From NCBI GenBank assembly GCA_019059635.1, contig JAGVRJ010000008.1, positions 62,001 through 126,000 on the forward strand: a DNA stretch of 64,000 bases, written 5' to 3'. Source of the DNA: Proales similis. Lineage: Eukaryota; Rotifera; Eurotatoria; Ploima; Proalidae. Numbering within the stretch: the stretch's first letter is position 1; each line of letters opens with the position of its first letter. This document shows, in pieces, positions 44,621 to 57,052 of the stretch. The notes below the pieces were generated by a model. That model saw only the letters and a list, made by a program, of their open reading frames with translations, did no database searches and was not told where the DNA came from. A program made the position numbers and the translations under genes.

Positions 44621-46587
44621 TTTGACTGCCTGTGAGTTAGTTAGGAGTGTACGCGACTCAAAACGCTCCCAATCGGACGACTCAGCTTGGTGCGTAATTC
44701 GAGCAAAATAGGCTCCTACTTCCTTATTCGATTATAAACAGCATTCAAGCACGGCCTTAAGAAGGTTGCCTCTTGAAAGTGCTGCTTTTTGCCTTTCCTG
44801 CGGGTGTGTGCACGTATGCCGCCTTTCAAATGTGTTCTAAAGCTGATGAGAAAGAAATTTGCTTTGAAGGCGTAAATCAGAAGGAGAGAGCTATTACGAC
44901 ACAGAAGCCATCATGAAATAAATTTTGAAAGCGAACGTCAAAATAAATATGCATTATGCCGACTGCTCGAAAGGCTCCACAATGGGTGTGCACAGAACGC
45001 TAGCTCACTTATTCGCGCCGAGCGTCGAAAGAAATGTAGGGAAAGACAAGCCAGGTAGATTTAGGAGCAGCTGACGAGCCGACAAACAATTTTTGAGCAC
45101 ATAGCCGAGAATAAAAAAAAAAAGAAGGAGAAAAAAGAAGAAGGAAATATATAGAAACAGATGATACGCAAATGCATTTATAAAATGATGCAGCATCAGT
45201 CTAGTGGCGGCCAGCGCCAAACCCCACTGAATCGATTTGCGATGCTTGCAATTCAATTTCGCCTCTCGACACTCGATTATGCCGCTGCTCGCTCGACTCC
45301 GAACTCGTCCAACTGCCATTGAAAATGAGTGCAACTCATTTGATTATTCGTAATAAATATTTCAACTTATGCTAATGTCCACGCTCTCATCGAGACGGTC
45401 TCCATTGCCACTGTCACTCGTCCGCTGCATAATTTTTTTCAAGAATAATAAATGCGAACATTCGGCCCGCTACCAACCAGCGATTATTCTATTTCGCAAT
45501 TTAATTTTTGGCGCTATAAGCTGCCACGGCCAAACGCGCCCGGAAAACTCTCAAACCTAAACTTGAGCAATCTCGAACGCGTCTTTCTCTATTGTTGCGC
45601 TGAGCTTGTCTTTGACGCGTTAATAAAATTTGAACAATCGCATCGGAGAAGGCGTCTTTCTGCTCATTTGGGCTCCCTTTTTTTCTTCAATTCTAATAAC
45701 CTTCCTAATAACTTTTCTCTATGCTCGGTTAGTTGTTTTTGCCTCTGAATCGTTATGAACAATAAGCAGTTATTTGCAGAAGCAGCTGCATTGCATCCCG
45801 TAAATGTCAATTCAGATTAAATATGTAGAGAGAGAGAGTACAACTGAAAGTATCCAAATGTGGCACCTGGTTGTCGAACCCCTTCTCGAAATGTTTTGCT
45901 TATTTACTCAGAACCTTCTCAACTCCCATCCAACCGGTGATTAGCGTTTTTGACAAGAGAGCACAAGAGAACAATAGAGACAGAACGGGAGAACGAAAAA
46001 TAAAGAAATAGGTGCTGGAGACAATTAAGCTCGGAGCTCTTGAGAAAAAAACGCTCAAATTGGACAGAATTAATGAGGCTCAAGATAAAGAAACTTGGAA
46101 ATTGGCAGAATTTCTTATTAGACGCCGAGATTCGATGGGCTTTGAGTTTATTGAGAAACTTATTTAGAAACGGTGCATTTCTCTTGGTCCTTTGAGGTAA
46201 ATTCGTCGGTAAACGGGTGAAGGGAGGACAGATGAGGGAGAAATAGAAAAGTCAAGGCTCAGTTGACTTGAATTTGTCTGAATTAAGTGAATCCAACTGC
46301 TAGGAGCTGATAAAAATGACGACAGGGCAGAGCAGGCTGTAAGAACAACAAAATTATGATTGGAAAAGAACAAGCAGCCAGAATGGGTTGGCTAGGATCG
46401 GAGAGAGCAGGAGAGAAAAACGCTTTTAAGAGTGTGCGTGTGTGTGTGTGTGCGTGAGAGCGAGTGAACTAAAAGACAAAATCGGGTGGCCCTCGCTCAT
46501 TGGATTTTATCGTCGAAGCAATTGGCCGCATCGATTCTAGCCGAGTTCAGCCCTTGAACAGAACGCAATACATAATTAGCGCGAACC
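44621..46587. other. Divergent spacer, ZFYVE1 and MBD2/3
   Basis: About 2 kb with a (GT)n tract near 46432-46456 and a GA tract at about 45828-45838. Open frames here are unconserved. An acceptor-like GATTCTAG lies about 50 nt before the MBD ATG. Confidence 0.45.
46432..46456. repeat. (GT)n microsatellite
   Basis: An imperfect GT/TG repeat with GTGCGTG interruptions, about 130 bp before the MBD2/3 start. Confidence 0.75.
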
Positions 46588-47994
46588 ATGATGGTGAACA
46601 GCAACGGTGGCAAAATGAACCACCATCACAGAATGGCAGGACCACAGACCCAGCACCAATATTCGAGAGGCGTTCAACCAAACAGAAGCCGAGTCCCGAA
46701 TGGATCGGTCGGAGTGCGGCCGGCGAACGCTAGCCGCTTGCCAGCTAATCACCATCTACAGCAGCAGCAGCATGGGCTCACTCCGACTCAACAGCGCAAT
46801 CCTAGCCAGCAGGCAGCGCAGCTTCCCAACGTTCTGCCCAAAGGCTGGAAACGTTCTGAGGTCATGAGAACCAAAGGTATTTGTTCAGGCATAACTGACA
46901 TCATCTACAAGCCTGTTTCAGGCGCCGAGCTCGCCCCACCCGAACTAGCCGACCAAGTGTTCAAGTCGAAAATGGATTTGCACAAGCAAATAGGACACAA
47001 GTACGACATGTCTCTTTTGGATTACCGCAGCGGCAAGATATCGCAGTTTGCGTGGAAAAAGCAGCGCCGTTTGAAGAACTTGGCCGCCAACCCTAGCAAT
47101 TACTCAGCAGCGGCCAAAGTCGACCCCTGCTTGAACATGCCAATAAGACAGACGGCATCGGTCTTTAAACAGTCGGTTACTTATGTGAACAACGGACATC
47201 AAAACGAGCCGATGCCGGAAAATGCGGCAAAAAGTAAAAGAGCAGAGCGGCCCAAGCCTGTTCAAGTAGGACGATTGATTTTTGATTGCGTTCGAAGCAT
47301 GCGCTAACCAAATTGTCTCGTTTAAGCTCTTCTGGGAACTGAGACTCAACAAATTGAAAGCGATCGACATTGAATTGGGCGAAGAAGCCGAACTCGAGAT
47401 GCCCAGTCTTCACTTGGACGACATGCTCCAGTGTAAGTCAAATGAGCGAATTCAGAAATGAGCCAAGCTTAATCCTCTCGTTATTAAAGTCAAGCATTTC
47501 AATATCGGAGAAGAGACTGCACTTCGAAGCGTAGCTGCGTGCTGGTATCTCAACCAAAACAAGCCGTTGACTGGCCAAGACATGAAAGACTTTAACAAGA
47601 ACCCGCGAGTGTTTATTGATCGCGAGCAGCCGCTGATTTCGGTAAGTTGCTTCATTTGAAAGGTCAACTGTGTAGACACAATGAGCAGTCGGATTCTGAA
47701 AAGGCCATTACGATCAACGATGACGAAATAAAGAGGCAAGAGGCAAAGATTGAGCAACTGAGACGAGCGCTGCAAGAGGCGATGGAAGAAGATGAAGTTA
47801 AAGTGAATGGAAATGCATTCGGCGTCGACATAAAGCAAGAAGAAAGAGAAGACGAAGAGGGAAGAGCAGAAAACGGCCAAGAACTAGCACAAGAATGCAT
47901 GAATGGAATCAAGAGTGAGACAGAAGAAGACCTAGGCGCAGAAGAGAGTGAAACCGCGATGGAAGAAGATGAGAACGATGTAGTCGTGGAATAG
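46588..47994 (+). CDS. MBD2/3-type NuRD subunit with degenerate methyl-CpG domain
   Basis: At least four exons. A Gln/Asn-rich start is followed by an MBD-like block LPKGWKRSEVMRTKGICSG. Helical LLDYRSGKISQ and the MBD2/3 signature LNMPIRQTASVFKQSVT (human NTTLPIRQTASIFKQPVT) come next. The second exon begins LFWELRLNKLKAID; then NIGEETALRSVAACW, PLTGQDMKDFNKNPRVFID and the coiled coil DDEIKRQEAKIEQLRRAL that pairs with GATAD2 in NuRD. The tail is very acidic. Against human MBD2 the position of the base-contacting Tyr reads Ile and the second Arg finger (FRSK) reads FKSK, with an insertion of about ten residues, so methyl-CpG reading is probably lost. Confidence 0.9.
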
Positions 47995-48697
47995 TTCCCT
48001 TACGAGTGCAACACGGGCTACATCCTAGCCCTGTCAGTCTGAAGCCATTCCGAGCCATTTCATATTTCGCTCGAATTCTACCTGTTCTATAATCGGCCTC
48101 ACTCGCTGTAAATTAACCTAAAACACATTTGAATTTGAAGATTTGATGAATTAAAATACAATCGAACGTTTTTCATCTCGTCTCGTTCTCGATGCATTTT
48201 CTTTCAAGTTTTTGAACTTTTTCTTTTTTTTCAGACAAGTTCACGCGGGTTGTGTTTAAGGATCGGCCGATCGAGTAGCTGGGACAAATCGACGAGTAGA
48301 CAATTGAGTGAAAGGGTTTAATTGCGCCTGATTGATAAGGAAAATTGCTCGAGTCATCAATCGCAGCTGAATCGAGGTCGGCTAGTCGAGCTGCGAGATG
48401 CAAAGAGAAAAAAGCGAAAGCCAGTGCAAGTGAGAGGAAAAGAGAGTGAATGCAAATTAAAGTCGACGACGATGTCGATTATGTGATGAAGAGCGTCGAA
48501 GGTTCGTGCGCTACAAAGCATCAGCGTTCACTCGAAAGTTAAAACGTGGCCACTTGCTCACATTCTAGAGCCGAGCGAACTCATTCTCGCAATTAAATTC
48601 AATACTTTCCAAAGCAGAGAATAGTTAGTTTATTTGACAGTCGCTGCGAGGACGCGATATCCAATTCAACACCGATAGATAGACAGACAGAGACATC
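47995..48697. other. Spacer between MBD2/3 and SAR1
   Basis: 3' region of MBD2/3 and upstream region of SAR1. No gene or strong motif is seen. Confidence 0.45.
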
Positions 48698-49604
48698 ATG
48701 TTCCTGTGGGATTGGCTTTCCGGCATGCTTAACTTTCTGGGCCTATACAAGAAATCGGGCAAGCTTGTCTTCTTGGGCCTCGACAACGCTGGTAGGCTTT
48801 TTTGACTTTTAGCGAGCGAGCGTGCGAGCGTTTGGTCTACGTTGCTTCTATCTGCAGGCAAAACCACGCTATTGCACATGTTGAAGGACGAGAAACTCGG
48901 TCAACACGTGCCCACTCTTCATCCGACTTCGGAGGAGCTCACGTTGGGCAATATTCGCTTTACTACATTCGATCTTGGCGGCCATGCACAGGGTAAATTT
49001 AAAGTAAATTTAAAACTCAAATACCAAGCAGCCAGCTTATCCTCATTGCTCTGTCCGCTATAGTGAGACGGGTGTGGAAAGATTACTTCCCAGCCGTGGA
49101 CGCAATAGTTTTCCTTGTTGATGCATGGGACCGTCAACGATTCGAAGAGTCTCGCATCGAGCTCGAGTCAATCCTAAACGATGAGCAGCTTATCGAATGT
49201 CCCATCTTAATCCTTGGTAACAAGATCGACAAAATGGGCGCTGCCGGCGAGCAAGAACTGCGCGAAATCTTGAGGCTCCATTCCAAGACTACCGGAAAGG
49301 TGAGTTGACAAAATTCAAAAAGCGAACCGTTTACTCAGAACGGGTCTCGGTCATATGATGCTCAATAACACAATAGATCCTTCTGAGCTCCTCAACATTG
49401 TACTCTGAGGGGCTGATGAAGTCACTTTGGTTACTGATGACCGAATCGTGTCGCATCTAGCTTCAATGTCTAACCTGAATCTTACTTAAGGGCAACATAT
49501 CTCGGGACAAGCTCGGCACTCGGCCAATGGAGCTGTTCATGTGCAGTGTTAAACAGCGCGAAGGCTACGGCGAGGCGTTTCGATGGCTCTCGCAATATCT
49601 CTGA
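48698..49604 (+). CDS. SAR1: SAR1 small GTPase of COPII coats
   Basis: Recruits SEC23/24 to ER exit sites. Four exons, about 192 residues. The amphipathic N-terminal helix is [21 protein letters not shown]-loop [14 protein letters not shown] crosses the first intron. Switch region [11 protein letters not shown] and [16 protein letters not shown] give the SAR1-specific effector loop; NKIDKMGA is the guanine-specificity motif and [20 protein letters not shown] the C-terminus. Intron 3 ends TTACTTAAG. Nothing unusual in the active site: Thr (PT.HPT) and the GGH catalytic His are present. Confidence 0.97.
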
Positions 49605-50008
49605 TCTTAATGTATGGCTCGTCTTTCAATTGAGCTCCACTTTTAATTCCAATTCGCTCCTTTCTCTTCTGAACGCACCATTCTATTTATTCTTTCTTGC
49701 TCATTGTTTTCGCCATTCTAAATCCATATTTATCGAGAGAACGAATAAATTCCTAATCAACAATTTATTCAAACACCAGCTTAGTTCTGTTGCGTTTTTT
49801 TTTATTTCGGCCTCAATCGGTTGCATCTCTTATCGGCGAGACAAATGTTGAGGCCAGTTCTTCACATTTACGAATACATGCAACTTTAGTTGAAGAATTT
49901 TCGAAAAAAATTCTCAACAAGAACAGGAAAGAGAGAGAGAGAGAGGATAGAATTGATAAATTGAGATAGAGCTTAAATTCAACAATTCGAGTTGATCAGC
50001 TATTGATA
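49605..50008. other. Spacer between SAR1 and LARP7
   Basis: Short intergenic region ending in a (GA)n tract at 49930-49946, about 60 nt before the LARP7 ATG. No gene is seen. Confidence 0.5.
49930..49946. repeat. (GA)n tract before LARP7
   Basis: About eight GA units directly upstream of the LARP7 start; possibly a GAGA-type promoter element (inference). Confidence 0.75.
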
Positions 50009-51685
50009 ATGGAAAAAGAAACGAAAAAGAAGATCGCCGAGCAAATGGAGTTTTATTTCTCCGATTCAAATCTGGCCAAAGATCGCTTTCTCAAGCAGCA
50101 GATCGATTCATCTCAGTCGGAAGGATGTAAGCAGCCAACCGAATCATTTCGTCTCTCTTCTTTCGCTCGTGTCTTATTCGCCTTTTTTGATCGATGAAAG
50201 TTATAAGTCTCGAACTTTTTCTCCGTTTCAACAAAGTACGCTCGTTGACTAGCAATCCTGAACTGATCGCCAAGTCTCTTAAAAAATCCGAGCTGCTTGA
50301 GCTGAATGAAGACTCAACGATGGTCAGACGACGAACTCCTTTTGTTGAGCCGTCTCAGTCCAGCGTCGACAAGCGAACCATTTATGTGGTACGGGCTCAG
50401 TGAGACGTTTTCAGTCCGCATTCATTGTCCTTTTCATATTTACTCGTTGCAAGGAAAATCTTGGGGCGAACGTGAAGCCAGATCAGCTCAAGAACTGGTT
50501 CCAGACCAAATTCGGTCCAGTGACTTATGTTAGCCTGCCCAAGTTTCAGTCCAGTCACAAGCTGAAAGGATTCGGTTTTGTTGAGTTCGAGAGCAAAGAG
50601 AGTGCTCGCGAGGCAGTAAAGGTAACCACAAGATATGCTCTAAATTCGATTGAGCTGGTCAAACATCTCGATGCAAAGTTCTATCAAAGTGCGATCACTG
50701 AATCAGACAGCATTGGAAAGTTTCCGCGAGCTAATCATCAAATGATGGAGTTGGAGAAGAAGATCGCTCGAGTGGAGCAAGAGAGTAAGATTGAATATTG
50801 GAGATAGAGAAGCATTAGAATTGGTTGCAAGTTCTCAAGTACGAGCCGGAGCTGGCTACTGAAAGCACAGGAGTGAAGCGAAAAGCATTAAATGAAGACG
50901 AGCCGGTGGCAGAACAGGCAACCGAAAAGAAGTCTTTTGACAACGCGAGCGATCAATGCCAATTCTCGTCTCTAAAGTAAGCTGATTAATCCATTCGTCT
51001 TCAGTATTTAGGATGGACGCTGAGCTACAAAAACGTTTTTTTTAGAGTTATTTCAAAGAGAAAATGGATTGAACTGAAAGAAGCGTTTCTGGCAACCCAA
51101 AAAGAGCAAATTGAAATGCTCAAGAGGAAACTCGAGAATCATCAAAAGAGGCTGAGCGAGTTAGAGACCGCACAAATTGAACAGAAACATCAGGCCGAAG
51201 AGATTCTGGACGCGTCTTTTGAAAAAGGTTGCGTGATACGCGTTGATATAAGTCCCAGTGATCAGAGCGAGTTGGCCTTGCTAAAGAAAACCAGGAAGCA
51301 ATTTAAAGAGGAACGACTCTCCCAGTTTGTCGACATGATTGATTATGTTGATTTGGACCAAAGCAAAAATTGCGTGTTCGTTCGTGCCAAGAGCTCATCT
51401 AATGCGGAAGCGATAAGGAAAGAGTGTGCGTTTGTGCAAGCCAACTCGAGCAGAATTCTTGAAGGCATCGAGGAGAGCGAATACTTTGAAAGAATAAGAT
51501 CGAATAGAGAAAAGAAGAAAACAAAACGAGAACGTAAACAAGGCAACCAGGAGAGTAGAACCAGCAACAGCAACGTCGACCAGTCACAAAAGCAGCCGCA
51601 CCGACAACAGCAGCAGCAGCAGCCGTGCAAAGCCGACGAGCCTTCCATCTCAATCAAGGAGCGGATTCACATCAAGTTCGATTAA
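50009..51685 (+). CDS. LARP7: LARP7, La-related 7SK-binding protein
   Basis: Binds the 3' end of Pol III RNA (7SK) and holds P-TEFb in its inactive complex. A La motif (IAEQMEFYFSDSNLAKDRFL, FLRFNKVRSLT) and RRM1 (TIYVENLGANV, FGPVTYVSLPKFQSSHKLKG, FGFVEFESKESAREAV) are followed by a charged linker and the xRRM with a coiled coil (VISKRKWIELKEAF). Human LARP7 has VLSKSEWMDLKKEY there. The C-terminal xRRM is CVIRVDISPSDQSEL and VDMIDYVDLDQSKN, then a Lys/Arg/Gln tail ending IKERIHIKFD. Exon edges around 50625-50990 are uncertain. The true ATG is 50009; the codon at 50003 is TTG. Confidence 0.88.
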
Positions 51686-52489
51686 AGGCATTCAGTGCCT
51701 ATCTGATCGATCGCTCGCAACATTTCCCTCTCAGACCTCACTCTCTCCTTCCCAGCTCAATTCAAGCCCTTTCGCCTTTTCTAATTTTTCTAACTCTTCG
51801 TTTGGCTTTATTTTACATTAAAAATAGATTATTGTTACAAAAGCCGATTGCTAGCCGGCTCAAACACACAAAGTGTTGAGATGATTATTTGCTTATCAAA
51901 CAATTTCAAAGGAGAGAGCCCAAATGAAGAAGCATGGGGCGAGTTCGAGAGTGCAGGAGAGAGAGAGAGGGAGGGATCTAAAGGCAAGTGTATCCGATAT
52001 GATTGCCTAATTGAATGATAAGCTTGCCAAATGCATCAAGCTCATTTCTAATACCCCTACATTCCTTTTTTCTTTCTCATTTTCTCCTTCGTTTCTTTCT
52101 TGTTTATTTCTGCACAATTGCAGCATTTTTGATATTTAATTGAATGAATCAAGAAGACGAAGAAGAAAAACTCAGAGATTGAATCGGCTTTTGAGCACCT
52201 ATTACTTGTTGCAATAACATTTGAATTAGCACCAACACTAAATCGAATGGACTCAATTCATTTAATATTGTGCAGTGCGTTTGGGTTGTTGTTGTTGTTG
52301 TTTACAGTGTTAATATTCTTTAAGCCATTAAGAGCGCTGCTTACCTAATTAGAGCCTTATCGAATAAATTCGGCCTCCAATGCTGAATTGACCAGAAGAC
52401 GGTTATTTCACGTTTGCACTCGACTACGTTTTAGAAATTGATTAGACCAACAAGCAGGCCGCGATAAAATATTTTTTCCTTGCTTAATC
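51686..52489. other. Spacer between LARP7 and the carboxylesterase
   Basis: About 800 bp. A (GA)n tract lies at about 51958-51972 and (GTT)n-like sequence at about 52285-52305. No gene is seen. Confidence 0.45.
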
Positions 52490-54958
52490 ATGGGCTTGAT
52501 GCGCATGCTCAATATTGGCTTGTATCTCCTATTTGCCCATCCGTTGTTCAGCTTGGCCAATTTGGCTCACAATTTGCACTACAATACCACAAGCGGCAGC
52601 TATGAAGCCACTCTGGTCAAAATCGACTCCTACCTTGGCTTAGAGTGGCACAAGTCGCCTTACATTCACAAGTTGATGGGAGTGCCTTACGCCGAAATAC
52701 CAAAGCCATTCGAGCTGTCGGTGACACGCAAGTACCGACCTGGTTCGCACAAAGCCAACAAGTCGGTCGCATGTCACCAGTCTGTGAACATGACGAACTA
52801 TGGCCTGTTGGTTCTCAAAGAAGCCAGCCCTATGGAAGAGGACTGCTTGATTGTGAACCTGTTTATACCAGTCGCAGAAAGGCAGCAAGACGAGGATAAA
52901 CGAGGCCCGATGCCGGTCCTGGTTCACATTCATGGAGGCTCTAACATGGTCGGGTCAGCGTCTCTGTTCGATGGCTCAATGCTGGCCGCACACGGCAACA
53001 TAATTGTCGCTGCAATAAACTACCGGCTGGGAATTCTTGGCTTCTTGTCTGGCCTGGATGCCAAGTATCCGGGCAATTATGGCCTGCGCGATCAGGTTCT
53101 AGCACTCAAATGGATTAGGCAGAACTGCATTGTCTTGAACTGCGACCCCGAGGCAATTACTCTGTGGGGTCATTCGGCTGGCGCAGGCGATGTCAACTGG
53201 CTGGCATTGTCTCCATTTTCAAATCATTTATTCAAAAGAGCTATTATTCAGAGCGGAAGCGCCTTTTCTTACTGGGCTAATGACGTTCGATCGCACGAGC
53301 GCTATACTTCGCTGAAGGATTACTTCAAATGTGAAGGCCTGCCAGATGAATATGAACCAGGCAATAATGCTATGTCTCAGCTGATCGACAAATGTCTCAG
53401 ACACATTCCTATCGAAAAGCTATATTCGTTCAGATTCGGTCTAATTGATACGCCTGGGCCAGTTTTCGATGGGTTCTTGGGCAATCAGTCAATCGTGCCT
53501 GTACACGATCCGTTTGATTTAATGACCGAGTCGAACAAAATCGTCCAAATGGACGTGATGACCGGCATAAACGCTTTCGAAGGCTTCTCGTTCGAGGGCT
53601 ATTTTTCGGCGTCGCTTGAGTTTTGGATGAAGCACGGCTTGACAGACGAGCTCATTCTGACCGTTGAACGGCTCTCGCTTCTAAACAGAGATCCATGCAT
53701 TCGAAATTCATTAACAGTAAAGAGAAAGCTGACCAAGGATTACTATCAACGTCGACTAGCGCGCGTACTTAAGCAGACAAACGCGACCAATCTGACCGAT
53801 GTGCATGCAATGAAGCGACTCAAGGCCATATTTGCCAACTCGGACATGATATTCGACACTGGCTTCATCGGCCTGGTCAAAAGACTAGACGCTCTCAAGC
53901 AGGATGCCAACAGGGCGAATCTATTCGTCTACGAGTACGCTCATGAATCGCTGAGCAGCGCCCAGAGCTACACTCCTTACAAGAATTTGCTGCTGGCCAA
54001 CGAGAGCATAAGCACTCATTTCGACAGCCTCGACCTCATATTCGGTAAGTTGATTAAAAAGTGCCGTCCAAGCAAAATATTGAAGTAAATCACCACCTGC
54101 AAAGGTCTTCCATTGGCGCATATTCAAACAAAGTCGAATCGTTCTCGAGCATTTGATTACCCGTTTAGCAGTTTCGACACCAACTATGATTTTGTACACG
54201 AAGACATGATCCTCTCTCAGATCTTGATGACCTATTACTCGAATTTCGCTCGAACTGGGTAAAAATTGACAAGCATTCGATGAGCGCGAGAAAGATGTTT
54301 AACGAATTTTTTTCTCTGAAGGAATCCAAACAGAGAACAGCAGGTTCCATTTTTATGGACGCCTTACAGTCCAAATCAGACAAATATACGCCTGGACATC
54401 AGTTTGATGAAGAGCCAAAATGAGTCGCTGGCTTTCGACTTGAGAGGGGACTGCTACAACTACTGGTACGGGCAAATCGATACGAAGGATTATTGCGATG
54501 TCTCAGAGGTGGCGCGCAGGCCAAACATTGACTCGAAGATTGTTAAATGCCTAAAGGAACTTGAGAGAGTGGAGGAACATAGAGAACTGCGCCAACGCTT
54601 CTTGTACGAGTACGAACGATGCTACAACGTTACAGGGAACATAAGCAGCGACGAGCAGATAAAGCTCAGCACTCGATGTTTAGACGCCATAGTTATCAGG
54701 CGACTTCTATTGGAATACCGCACCTGCTGTGTGGCCGAAGACGACTCGATTGCGTCGAGTCTTTGCGACACGCTCAAGTTCAATCCGGCATTTCTCAATT
54801 ACTCTCTCGACGATCTATTCGATTTCGCCCTTTCGGCGCGAGATGAAAATCTGAAAAGCGCTGATAACGGCCTTCGTCTAGCTAATTGGCAATTTCTTGT
54901 TCTATTTCCCAGTCTTATTCTTTCATCTTTTTCGCATTTGCGTTTATTCAAGCTTTAA
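52490..54958 (+). CDS. Cholinesterase-like carboxylesterase (type B), probably membrane-anchored
   Basis: A signal peptide (MLNIGLYLLFAHPLFSLANL) is followed by an alpha/beta-hydrolase carboxylesterase domain: GVPYAEIPKPFE, EDCLIVNLFIP, oxyanion loop HIHGGSNMVGSAS, LGILGFLS and WIRQNC. The nucleophile elbow is GHSAGAGD, with the Ser present but His where cholinesterases have Glu (GESAG). The acid Glu is in GINAFEGFSF and the catalytic His in STHFDSLDLIFG, spaced as in acetylcholinesterase, so a full Ser-Glu-His triad is visible. That argues against a neuroligin. Small introns begin at 54045 and about 54261. A hydrophobic C-terminus (FLVLFPSLILSSFS) could be a GPI signal. Substrate unknown. 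Confidence 0.87.
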
Positions 54959-55051
54959 AATAAATCTTCAAGAAATCGACTTAAAAACTACGCTTGGACA
55001 AGTTTTTGATATCTAATTTAGGTCGGAAACATTTTTGAAACAAATAGACGC

Positions 55052-57052
55052 TTAGAAGCGTGGTTCGAGTCGAACTTTGATCGGATTTTTTGTCTTTAGG
55101 GAAACGACGATAACCACTTCGGGCTTTTCCTTTAAAAATTTTGGTTAGACAGTGATATATGATGCGATTTAGACAAATGATCGAAACGAACCTCGGTATC
55201 ATCACACTTAACAAAACGGTATTTGGATAAAATAGCGCCCAATATGAACTTCATCTCAAGCATGGCAAATCGCATTCCAACGCAAGCTCTCGGACCAGCG
55301 CCAAACGGAATAAATGCTTCGGCCGGCCGCGTTTTCTTCTCCTCCTCGCTGAATCTGTCCGGAAGAAATCTGTCCGGCTCTGGATAGAATTCAGGATTGT
55401 GATGTATCATCCAAGCAAGAATTTCCACCACTTGACCTTTGGGAATTTTGATTCCCTTGTACTCGAAATCTTGATTGCAGACTCGATCGGTCACAAACCC
55501 GGGCGGATACATGCGCAGGGTCTCGTCAATGACCATGTTCAAGAACGGCATGTCATTCACAGCTTCGTAGTTTATTTCGCCGTGCTTCTCAATTGAAGCG
55601 TCAATATCCTCAATTAAACGGTCCTGCTCTTCATGATTGACTGCCAGATTGTGGGCGATGAATGTGAGTGTTGTGCTAGTTGTGTCTAAACCAGCAGAAA
55701 GGAAGAGAATAGCTTGGGCCATGATCTCGGAGGCAGTCAGAGTCTTCTTGAGACGCCCGGCACGGTTTTGCTCTTTATCCTCGTTACTCTTATCGTTTCC
55801 ACCGTGATCGACCATAATTTGGATAAAATCTTCGCGTCTCTTTAGCGATCAATAGTTGACTGTGACTCATTAGCTGCTTCTTTCACTATAGAATTACCTC
55901 GATGCCCTCGCGACGTCGACGAATAACTTCACTTGTAAGCTGCTCCATATACGACCAGGATTGTTTATTCACAAGGTTAATAAAACCAAGTTTTTTCAAG
56001 ATTTTGAACGGAAGAGGAGCGATCACTATTTGAAGTATTTGATAAAAGCGGCATTTAGCTAAGCTAAACCAAAATTATTTCTTACCCATAAACATAAGCA
56101 GCTTTGGATCAGATATGGACTCAAACAAACGCTTGAGATGGCAAAGCACCTCATTGTTTGGATCTTCGAGTGAGTTCAAATCCAGCCCGAAGCCGAACGA
56201 TGCGATCAAATCAAAAGTGATTGTTTCGAAGCATCTAGAATGCCAAATAGTGCAGACTTGGCGCCAATCAATTATCATACATTCGACCTACGTTTTGACC
56301 TCGAAGCTTTCACCAGACTCGGCGTATTTGGACAAAAACTTGTTAAGTCGCTCGGCTCCGTTCGACATTAGCTGTTCGATCTGGAAACGATCGATTAAGA
56401 TCGAATAGAGCGCAAGCTGGGATAAGTTTCTAGGACGTGAGTTTACTTTTTTAAGTCTGGCAGCGGTGAAGCTGGTCGATACTATTGAACGAACATTTTT
56501 CCATTCTTCGCCTTTAAGTTCGATCAAGAACTTATTGAACGGTTCGGAATCAAACATGATGGACTATGAAGGCAAAAAGGAATTTAACTGAAACGTCCCG
56601 AGAGCTCAAGAGAAAAAGTTCGCTCACTCGTCGATTTGTGAAAGAAGAAAATTCTTTGACCATAATGATCTTGGCCAACTCAATGTCCGAGATAAGGAGG
56701 GCCGGTGCTTCTCCTTCGTAGCAGCCAGCGATGGCCCCCTTCTCTTTAATAACTTTTTCATGATACTTGATCACTCCAAGCTTTCCCATGTCAATTGTGT
56801 TTCCGATAAACGGCATCGGCTTGTAGTGAGGCACGCCCATTTGCTCAAAGTGTTTTCGTAATTTGAGAAAATCGAATATTCTTTTTAAAATCTCTCAAAT
56901 AGGATTAAATAACCAAGGATCGACGCGCTTTCTTACTTTTTTATAGTTAATACACCTATAAGGGTGCCAACCAGCAAGTAAACACTGCGAACATTCGATA
57001 AATTTTCCAAAGACGCTTCAAGGAGCTCCTCAATTGCACCAATTTGTAACAT
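55052..57052 (-). CDS. Cytochrome P450, clan-3-like, copy 1
   Basis: Microsomal monooxygenase. An N-terminal membrane anchor MLQIGAIEELLEASLENLS with YLLVGTLIGVLTI is followed by PMPFIGNTIDMG, the I-helix AGLDTTSTTLTFIAHN, K-helix ETLRMYPPGF and the heme loop FIPFGAGPRACVGMRFAM (Cys ligand). A tail KEKPEVVIVVSLKTKNP ends LEPRF. About seven exons; the last junction is DDTE|E. The PFGAGPRxCxG and ETLR motifs are intact. Resembles CYP3/CYP6-clan proteins; no subfamily assigned. Tandem neighbour of copy 2, same strand, 344 bp apart. Confidence 0.9.

Noticed and set aside
45369-45748. Overlapping open frames upstream of MBD2/3
   Set aside because: No motif and inconsistent frames; likely non-coding.
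52490-54958. Neuroligin assignment for the esterase-like gene
   Set aside because: Ser, Glu and His of the triad are all in place with cholinesterase spacing; neuroligins lack the catalytic Ser.
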